From positions 1 to 64,000 of the forward strand of contig NZ_JAKWBE010000010.1 of NCBI RefSeq assembly GCF_022513565.1: 64,000 nucleotides of DNA. The letters are read 5' to 3'. Source of the stretch: Streptomyces gilvus (GTDB lineage Bacteria; Actinomycetota; Actinomycetes; Streptomycetales; Streptomycetaceae). The notes under the pieces were generated by a model that saw only the letters and a list, made by a program, of their open reading frames with translations, ran no database searches and was not told the origin of the DNA. Position 1 is the stretch's first letter. Each line of letters begins with the position of its first letter. Below, in pieces: positions 57,422 to 64,000 of this stretch. Both the position numbers and the translations under genes were made by a program.

Positions 57422-60400
57422 TCACTGCTTGACGGTGAAGTACTGCCAGGCGCCCCAGGTGCTGGGGTTGGTGGTGTCCCTGCTGCTGTGGACGTACTGC
57501 GCCGCGATGCGGAACTTGCTGCCCACGGAGCTGGTGAGGGACATCTTGTGGCGGCCGGTGCTGGCGGAACTCAGGGCCGTGCAGGGCGTGGTGGTCTGCG
57601 TGTGCCAGGCGCCGCTGTAGTAGCGCTGTACGCGGAACAGGATGCACTGGCCGGACTTGTTGGGTGTGACGGTGACGTCCAGTTGCTCCTTGGCGGTGCG
57701 GTGGTAGACGCGGTAGAGGGTGCTGCCGTAGTGCGTGCTCGTGTAGTAGCCGGACAGCGTCTCCGAGACCCGTACCTGGGTCTGCGCGGTTCGGGCGACG
57801 GTCTTCGGGGCGTACCGGTAGTCGCCGGCGAACACCGCGCTGAACGTGGTGTTGCGGGTGAGCTTGTACGACCCGGCCAGGTTGCCGTGGCTGTCCACCG
57901 TCCCCGACTTCACCAGGACCGACGTGCCGCCGAACGGCTGGGCGTAGATCGCCACCGTGCGCTTGTTGTACGTCGTGCCGAGATGAGCGGTGATCTTCGC
58001 GGTCTGGCCGTACGCGTACGTCGCGTGGTCGGTCGCGATGGTCAGGGACGTCGCGGTCCGGGAGACCTGGACGGTGGCGCTGGTACTGCCCGACTTGTGC
58101 GAGACGTCGCCGCCGTAGGTCACCTTGTAGGTGTTGGCGCCGCCGATCTGCGGGGTGTCCGAGAAGGTGAACGAACCGTCCGTGGCGACCTTCGCGTCGG
58201 CGAGTGCGGTGCCGGACGTGTGCCCGAGGTCGGTCTTCGTGACCTTGACGACCCCGCCGGCGGCGAAGGGCGCGCCGGAGAGCTTGCCGGACACGGTCAG
58301 CTTCTGTGCGCGGGTGGACGTGGCCGGGGCCGTCAGACTGACCGAGGTGACCAGCTTGGACGCCTGGACGAGGGTCGTCGTGGTCGCCGGGTCGTGGGTC
58401 GCGTCCCCGGCGTAGCTCGCGGCGTAGGTGTAGGTTCCCTCGGCCGGCGGGGTGTCGGTGAAGGTGAGGGAGCCGTCCGCCTTCGTCGTCACGTCGGGGA
58501 GCGCCGTCCCGTTCCGCGTGATGTGCGCGACCTGCCCCGCGGGGAGAGCCGCGGTCGAGGTCAGGGTGCCGGTGATGGTCAGGGACCGGCCGGGGACGGC
58601 GGTGCTCGGGGCGGTGAGGTGGAGGGAGGTGGCCGCTGCCGGCCCCTGGGAGATGACCGGATCGCTCACCGTCTGCACGTCGGAGATGTCGGTGGTGGAC
58701 CCCGAGAAGGCGAGGAGCGCGGTGGGGGTCAGTGCCGGAGTCGCGTCGACCACCTGGGTTCCGTCGATCCAGACGTACACATGGCCGGTGGCCACCTGGA
58801 CGTCGACCTGATGTGTGCCCTGGCGCAGTGAGGTGGTGAGCGGGACCACCGACTGGTAGGCGATCGTCGACGAGTCGGCCGAACTGCGGCCGACGCCCAC
58901 GAAGTTCTGCGCCTTCAGCGTGGTGTTGTAGCTGGTGCCGAGCGCGATCACCGTGCCCGGCCGTCCCGCGATGCCGAGACTGTCGCCGAACCCGCCCAGC
59001 GCCGAGGCGGAGTTCTGGGCAGGGTCGAGGAAGGTGAGTGCCATGCCCTTCCCGCCCGTGCCGGGGCCGAACTTGGCGGTGAACGTCGCCCGCAGACCGT
59101 CGGTGCGCAACGGCTTGGTGTAGACCGCCGAGCCCGCCTTGTAGCTGGTGGCCGGGGTCAGTTGGACGCCGCCGCCGTCGGCCTGCACTGCCGAGCCGTT
59201 GGTCTGCCACAGTCCGTCGGCGGTCGAGGTGGTCGTGGCGGTGCCTGTGCCGGTGCCCTTGACCTGTACGTACATGGCGCCCTGGGGGTTGCCGTTGTCG
59301 TCGGTTCCGGTGCCGGTGACCTCATAGGAGGCGTTCAGATCCGCGGCGGAACGCGGAGTGAACGTCACACTCTGCACCGCGGTCTGCTCGGGACCGATGA
59401 CCAGGCCCTCCGACAGCTGCAACGGGCTGTTGAAGTCACCCGTCGGTGCCTTGGCCTTGGTCACCGTCACCGGGATGTTGCCGGTGTTGGTGATGGTGAA
59501 CGTCAGCGACTTGGAGCTGCCGATCGGGACCTTGCCGAAGTCCAGCGAGCTCGTGGAGAACTCCAGGTGTCCCTGCCCGGTGATGGCCGTCGCGGTGACC
59601 GGCACGCTCAGGGTGTGGGTCGCGCCGCCACTGCCGCTGCTGCTGATCACGAGCGCGTCGCTGTCGACCTGGTCGGTGGTCGGTGTGTAGGTGACTGAGA
59701 GTACGAACGAGCCGCCGGCCGGTACGACCGTCCCCGCGCTCGGCAGCCCCGAGGCGGAGAAGGCGCCGCCGGGCGCGTCGACCGAGGTGATGGTCTCCGC
59801 TTCGGTACCGGTGTTGGTGACCTGCAGGTTCAGCGTCGAGGTGCTGCCGGTGGGTATCTCGCCGAAGTCGAGGGCGCCGGGCGCCGCTCCGAATCCGGGC
59901 CTGGTGCCGATGCCGTGGAGGGCGAAGACGAGTTTCTGGCCGTCCGAGAGGTTCGCGGTCAAGGTGCCGTTGACGCCGCCGGTGGTGGTCGGGGTGAAGC
60001 TGATCGGAACGTTGAGGGTGGCGTTCGCCGCCAGCGCCGTGGGCTGTGCGGGGGTGGGTACGGCGGACGGGTCGACAGTGAACGGGCCGGAGGCGGTGAG
60101 CCCGGTGATGCTGACGTCCTGCGTGGCCGTCAGCTTCATCTGGCTGGAGGCGTTGCCGCCGACCCCGACCTGGCCGAAGTCCAGTGAGGCCGCGGTCAGG
60201 GCGGTCCTGGCCGGGCTGCCGAAGCCGTAGAGGACACCGTCCCGGGTGCCGACGTACACCTTGCCGCTGTCGGCGGTCGGCGTGCTGAACTTCGTCGCGG
60301 TGCCGATCGGTGCCGACCACAGCAGCTGGAGACGGCCGTTGCCGTCGGGGACGGGGCTGTAGGCGCGCAGGGTGCCGTCGGCCCCAGAGGCGTTGCTCGC

Positions 60401-61831
60401 GGAGGTCATCCACACCAGGGCGCTGGACTCGTCCGTGCCGTTGGAGGTGACCAGGGGCGAGCCGCTGGTGTAGCCGAAGGTGTCCTGACTCTGGCCCGTG
60501 AGGGTGAGCGTGGGTGTACCGCCGTTGCGCACGCCGTACTTGAGGGCGCGCAGCGGACCCTGGTTGCCGACGACGTAGACATAGCCGCCGTCACCGCCCC
60601 AGAACGCGGGGTGTCCCCACATGCCCTGGTAGGGGCCGGACACGCTGACCGCGGCGTCGCCGCCCTGGGGCCCCTGGCCCATACCGCCGAGGTTGTCGCG
60701 GTCGAGCAGGAACACCCGCCCGTCCTTGCCCTGCTGGACGAGCAGGTGCGGGTGCTCGCTGGTGCCGAAGCCGTCCGGGAGCGCCATCGGGGCGCCCGAG
60801 GAGATGTCCTGGTCGTTGAGGTCCAGGGTGGCGGCGTTGCTGGGGCTGAAGAAGTCGGCCGTGCTGAGGCTGTTGTCGGCGCCGACCTGGAGGCGTACGA
60901 CGGACTCGGCCAGGGTTCCCTGGACGGTCTTGCCCGGGCCGGGCGCCGGGCTGATGCCGTTGCCGGTGCTGAAGAAGATGCGGCCGGACCCGTCGGAGAC
61001 CAGTCCGCCGCCCGCCTGCCAGATGCCCGCGCCGCCGATGCCGGCCCCGGTCGCCGTGGCCCACATCGAGGTGATGCTGTGCGCCGTGGTGCTCACGCCG
61101 ACCACGTAACCGCGGTACGGCCATGCGTCGCAGTGGGCACCGAAGCCCGCGTAGACGACGCCGTCCATCAGCAGCAGGCCAGGGCGCTGCTGCTCGTAGT
61201 AGGCGTCGAAGGTGGCGCTCGGGTCGTTGACGGGGCTGCCGGCGATGGTGACCGGCCACCCGGAGCGCTCGGCTCCGGAGGCGGGGTCGACCGCGTGCAT
61301 CAGCCACTTGGGGTGGCGGTGGGTGGAGGTGCCGTCGTCGACCTTGGTGGTGAAGTAGAGGGAGTTGGTGGACGGGTCGTAGACCGGCGTCGCGGTCGCG
61401 CCGATGTCGGGCACGAGGTCACCGCAGCCGATCGCCGAGGCCGGCCATGAGGGGCCGTAGTTCTTGCTCCACTCGATCGCTCCGGTGGTGCGGTCGAGGC
61501 CGTACAGGGTGTTGCTCTCGGTGACGGCGATCACCTGGTCACCGAGCACCAGCGGCTGGGCGTATATCTGCCCGTCCAGCTTGGTGGCGAAGAGCCTTCC
61601 GAAGGCGGAGGACTGGACGACCGCCGGGGAGAGGGAGGCCTCGTCCTGGTCCCAGTTGGTGCGCAGGTTGTCGACGCCCTGGGTGTTCTGGTCGGCCTGG
61701 GCCGAGGACGCCACCAGGCTGATCATCGTGCCGATCAGTGCGGCGGTGGCCGCGGCCACGACGGACACCAACCATGTGCGCCGCCGGTTGCGATGACGGC
61801 CACCGCGTGCGGGCATGGAAAACCCAGGCAA
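57422..61831 (-). CDS. Giant secreted beta-propeller/lectin/Ig-repeat protein
   Basis: 1469 residues from a TTG at 61831 set 7 nt after a GAGGGGGGG ribosome site. GTG 61870 (1482 residues, no ribosome site) is the alternative. Signal peptide with RNRRRTWLVSVVAAATAAL and cleavage near SSAQA. About 60-540: PQQ-type beta-propeller (YGLDRTTGAIEW). About 545, 655 and 765: three ASPM-SPD-2-Hydin repeats opening LDFGQVGVG, LDFGEIPTG and LDFGKVPIG. About 870-1055: L-type lectin-like domain (YVWIDGTQV). About 1070-1350: three Ig-like repeats (SLHLTAPS, SVSLTAPA, SLTIATDH). A Tyr/Ser-rich end domain. Likely surface or matrix protein; no enzymatic motif found. Confidence 0.82.
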   Translation of the reverse strand: MPGFSMPARGGRHRNRRRTWLVSVVAAATAALIGTMISLVASSAQADQNTQGVDNLRTNWDQDEASLSPAVVQSSAFGRLFATKLDGQIYAQPLVLGDQVIAVTESNTLYGLDRTTGAIEWSKNYGPSWPASAIGCGDLVPDIGATATPVYDPSTNSLYFTTKVDDGTSTHRHPKWLMHAVDPASGAERSGWPVTIAGSPVNDPSATFDAYYEQQRPGLLLMDGVVYAGFGAHCDAWPYRGYVVGVSTTAHSITSMWATATGAGIGGAGIWQAGGGLVSDGSGRIFFSTGNGISPAPGPGKTVQGTLAESVVRLQVGADNSLSTADFFSPSNAATLDLNDQDISSGAPMALPDGFGTSEHPHLLVQQGKDGRVFLLDRDNLGGMGQGPQGGDAAVSVSGPYQGMWGHPAFWGGDGGYVYVVGNQGPLRALKYGVRNGGTPTLTLTGQSQDTFGYTSGSPLVTSNGTDESSALVWMTSASNASGADGTLRAYSPVPDGNGRLQLLWSAPIGTATKFSTPTADSGKVYVGTRDGVLYGFGSPARTALTAASLDFGQVGVGGNASSQMKLTATQDVSITGLTASGPFTVDPSAVPTPAQPTALAANATLNVPISFTPTTTGGVNGTLTANLSDGQKLVFALHGIGTRPGFGAAPGALDFGEIPTGSTSTLNLQVTNTGTEAETITSVDAPGGAFSASGLPSAGTVVPAGGSFVLSVTYTPTTDQVDSDALVISSSGSGGATHTLSVPVTATAITGQGHLEFSTSSLDFGKVPIGSSKSLTFTITNTGNIPVTVTKAKAPTGDFNSPLQLSEGLVIGPEQTAVQSVTFTPRSAADLNASYEVTGTGTDDNGNPQGAMYVQVKGTGTGTATTTSTADGLWQTNGSAVQADGGGVQLTPATSYKAGSAVYTKPLRTDGLRATFTAKFGPGTGGKGMALTFLDPAQNSASALGGFGDSLGIAGRPGTVIALGTSYNTTLKAQNFVGVGRSSADSSTIAYQSVVPLTTSLRQGTHQVDVQVATGHVYVWIDGTQVVDATPALTPTALLAFSGSTTDISDVQTVSDPVISQGPAAATSLHLTAPSTAVPGRSLTITGTLTSTAALPAGQVAHITRNGTALPDVTTKADGSLTFTDTPPAEGTYTYAASYAGDATHDPATTTTLVQASKLVTSVSLTAPATSTRAQKLTVSGKLSGAPFAAGGVVKVTKTDLGHTSGTALADAKVATDGSFTFSDTPQIGGANTYKVTYGGDVSHKSGSTSATVQVSRTATSLTIATDHATYAYGQTAKITAHLGTTYNKRTVAIYAQPFGGTSVLVKSGTVDSHGNLAGSYKLTRNTTFSAVFAGDYRYAPKTVARTAQTQVRVSETLSGYYTSTHYGSTLYRVYHRTAKEQLDVTVTPNKSGQCILFRVQRYYSGAWHTQTTTPCTALSSASTGRHKMSLTSSVGSKFRIAAQYVHSSRDTTNPSTWGAWQYFTVKQ

Positions 61832-61980
61832 TTCGGGACCCCCCCTCGTGGTCGCGCCCGGAGTGGTCACGGGCGCGGCACAAACGTGAAGACTAAGTGG
61901 TTGTTCTTATCATCAGTTGAGGTTTTTGGGCACTATGGGGCGCGTTTCGCTTCGGCATCGCCAGGGGGAACGGCGTGTTC

Positions 61981-63181
61981 TCAACCCGTGCCGACGAGCG
62001 TGCCCTTCACGAACTTGGTGTTGCCGGAGCCGCTCTGCCACGGGGACGTGACGCCCTGAAGGTGGCCCGAGTTCACCACGACGTAGGTCGAGTAGTCGGC
62101 ACGCACGCCGTACTGGGTGCTCGCCGCTCCCGCACCGTCGTCGTCCTTGCCCGTGAGGACGACCAGGCCGTCGGCGATGACCTTGCACTGGGAACTCGCC
62201 ACCCCCAGCCCCGCGTACCCGCCGCCACCGGCCCCGGCGTTCTTGCCGTCTCGGGTGAGTTGTACGGCGGACAGCAGGAGGACGCCGGTGGTGTCCGTGG
62301 CGTGGACGTACATGCCGTTCCAGCCGTTCCGGTGGGTGGAGCAGGCGACCATCTTGATCACTCCGGGCACGGACTCGATGTCGAACCCGTGCTTCGCGGA
62401 CCATGCCGCGCGGCAGCTGGTGAAGGAGGAGTTGCCCGCGCCCGACATCCACCAGCCGCAGCCTCCGACCCCCAGGACGTACACGTCGTGGAAGACGGAG
62501 TCGGTGGAGTTGTTCAGCACGATGCCGTGTGAGCCGGTCCGCAGGACGGAGACGCGGTCGTAGTGCAGGCAGAACGGCGCCTGGGGGCCGCCCGTGGCGT
62601 CGAAGTTGTACCAGGTGTTGATCCCGATGCCGGTGACCGCACGGACGTGGTCGTCGCGCAGTTGCAGGGGCTGGATCTGCCCCGTGGCACGGATGCCGTC
62701 GATCTCCGCCCCGCCGCGCGGCAGGTCGGAGCCGTCGATGGACAGCGAGAAGACGCGCTGCGCGTTGGCCTGGATCGAGTATCCCCCCAACTGCTGGTCC
62801 AGGATCTCGACGACGGCGTGCCCCGTGAATGGGCAGGGGGCGGAGGCCGGTCACCGGGTTCTGGGCGCCCGGCTGGGACTCACCGCCGGCGTGCGAACCC
62901 TGGAGGGTCACATACGGGCCGATGCGCAGCGGAGCGCTCGTGCGGTACACCCCGGCGGGGAGCACGGTGACATTGCCAGGCCGGCAGGCGTCCAGTGCCG
63001 CCTGGATCGCCGCGGTGTCGTCGGTGGTGCCGTCGCCCTTGGCGCCGTGGTCCTTGACGTTCACCCATCCCGCGTCCGCCGCTACGGCGGTGGCGTCACC
63101 CGCGGAGACCGCCGTGGCGGACACGGCGACGCCGCCCACCGCGAGGGCCGATCTGAGGACGGAGCGTCGTGAACCGGTCAT
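61981..63181 (-). pseudogene. Secreted right-handed beta-helix protein, frameshifted
   Basis: The N-terminal part (from ATG 63181) has a Tat-type signal (SRRSVLRSALAVGG) and the pectate-lyase-like start WVNVKDHGAKGDGTTDDTAAI. The C-terminal half lies in another frame (GGYSIQANAQRVFSLSIDG to FVKGTLVGTG, stop at 61981). Frame is lost near 62836-62850. A G5 run (62836-62840) with one base too many would restore NPVTGLRPCPFTGHAVVEI. Intact length would be about 399 residues. Such proteins bind, cleave or rearrange polysaccharide. Could be a sequencing error; then the gene is functional. Confidence 0.75.
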
Positions 63182-63459
63182 GTGGTGCCCCGCGGGTCGT
63201 CGGAGATCGTCGATCAGCGCGTCCCATCAGAGGGCAGAACGGTATGCCCGGGGCACTGGATGTGAAACCTGTTAGCTATCCCTCATTTCGCAGAAGATAA
63301 CGGACATAGAGTCGCTTACTCCCCGTAAGTTTCCAGCTAACCCTTACGCCTTCCATATAACTCGGATAATGTTTCGCAACTCGGCCATAGGTTCGACTGG
63401 GGGTGGCCGAAACACGGTGGGGGTCAACGGGCCGGTAGGGGCCCATTGGTGGTTTTTTC
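63182..63459. promoter_or_regulatory. Divergent promoter region with AT-rich part
   Basis: 278 bp between divergent genes. The 63265-63385 part is AT-rich for this genome and contains repeats of the type AGCTATCC/AGCTAACC and the stretch CATATAACTCGGATAATG. Near 63427-63458 GGGCC/GGCCC precedes six T residues just before the next start codon. No gene seen. Confidence 0.5.
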
Positions 63460-64000
63460 ATGAGTTCAGTTGGCCCGGTACGGGCCGGGAGGCGTCGTGT
63501 CGCGCGTCAGAACGGTGGGCGAAGGAAAGCCGGGCGAGGGGTCGAAGCCCCGTTGGGCCTGCTGCCGCTGCCGCCCACGGACAGGGAGAAGTACGCGTAC
63601 ACCCGCCGGAACCTGTGGATCCTGACGATCAGTTCGCTGATCAGCTTCTGCTGTCTGGTGGTGAGCCAGTTCAAGCTGGCGCAGTCCACGCCGGTGCTGT
63701 GGATCTACACGCCGCTGTTGGTCTTCACCGTGCTCTACTACCTGGTCTCGCTTCGGGTGAACGGTTTCACCAGAGACTTCGACATCGAGCATCACAAGCG
63801 GCTCGTGCATGACTGGCGACCCGAGGTCTACCCCACGGTCGACGTGTTCCTGCCGGTGTGCGGCGAGCCCATCGAGGTACTGCACAACACCTGGCGGCAC
63901 GTCCGGCAGATGGCCGACCACTACCCCGGCGTCTGCGTCCCGTTCGTCCTGGACGACGGCGCCGACCCTCAGCTGGAGGCGATGGCCCGCGACTTCGGGT
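63460..64000 (+). CDS. Cellulose-synthase-like GT2 glycosyltransferase (5' part)
   Basis: Runs off the window end. ATG 63460, GGTGG 7 nt upstream. The first 180 codons show a basic head (residues 1-47), two membrane helices (about 52-70 and 80-97), then VDVFLPVCGEPIEVLHNTWRHV and FVLDDGADPQLEA. These match the start of the BcsA/CesA-type GT-A domain; DDG is the first nucleotide-sugar Asp motif. Probably a membrane synthase for a beta-glycan. The divergent beta-helix and lectin proteins likely belong to the same system. Confidence 0.85.
   Translation, partial: MSSVGPVRAGRRRVARQNGGRRKAGRGVEAPLGLLPLPPTDREKYAYTRRNLWILTISSLISFCCLVVSQFKLAQSTPVLWIYTPLLVFTVLYYLVSLRVNGFTRDFDIEHHKRLVHDWRPEVYPTVDVFLPVCGEPIEVLHNTWRHVRQMADHYPGVCVPFVLDDGADPQLEAMARDFG

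Overview
The window is chromosomal DNA of a high-GC actinomycete, almost certainly a Streptomyces. Coding sequence is about 70% G+C with near-total G/C at third codon positions. The gene order murB - add - aspC - tRNA-Trp - secE - nusG - rplKA - rplJL - rpoBC - rpsLG - fusA - tuf - S10/spc/alpha operons - truA is the classical Streptomyces information-processing block. rpsD is missing from the alpha operon, as I recall for this genus. RpoB is exactly 1161 residues with the S. coelicolor-like numbering of its rifampicin region.

Layout. 1-221: an abnormal C-homopolymer and a short C-rich leader. 222-3644: murB on the plus strand, converging on add and aspC. 3950-10024: tRNA-Trp, secE, nusG, rplK, rplA, two paralogous lipoprotein genes and rplJL. 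10025-18144: rpoB and rpoC with a long promoter/leader region and a terminator. 18149-31359: an accessory minus-strand operon of eleven polysaccharide genes (GT2, small membrane protein, deacetylase, four GT4 genes one of which is a double GT4, a large DUF2206-like membrane protein, a small membrane protein, a Wzx-type flippase and a pyruvyl transferase). All ten gene junctions are 4-nt stop/start overlaps. 31360-32311: a long non-coding stretch with an AT-rich island. 32312-37555: a DUF1707-type protein, then rpsL-rpsG-fusA-tuf. 37817-39593: an acyltransferase and a broken gene. 39986-49794: rpsJ to rplO. 49986-52904: secY-adk-map. 53060-56349: infA, rpmJ, rpsM, rpsK, rpoA, rplQ. 56519-57376: truA. 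57422-64000: a second accessory area for cell-surface material with a giant secreted multidomain protein, a frameshifted secreted beta-helix protein and the start of a cellulose-synthase-like GT2 that runs off the window.

How it works together. The core genes supply transcription (alpha, beta, beta', NusG), translation (ribosomal proteins, EF-G, EF-Tu, IF-1, methionine aminopeptidase, TruA) and secretion (SecE, SecY). The rpoC-rpsL insertion looks like a self-contained pathway that builds, flips, polymerises or decorates and pyruvylates a surface glycan. Its GT2 resembles polyprenyl-phosphate glycosyltransferases, which could feed the large membrane protein. No initiating phosphoglycosyltransferase is visible, so that step must lie elsewhere.

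The signals most worth checking are: the all-coupled glycan operon; a near-identical 25-nt hairpin motif in the leaders of both the rpsL and rpsJ operons; a 36-bp duplication of the rpsK 3' end; a tandem palindrome at the fusA-tuf junction; and overlapping alternative stems in the rplK leader. All functional assignments rest on reading the sequence and on family knowledge; no database search was run.
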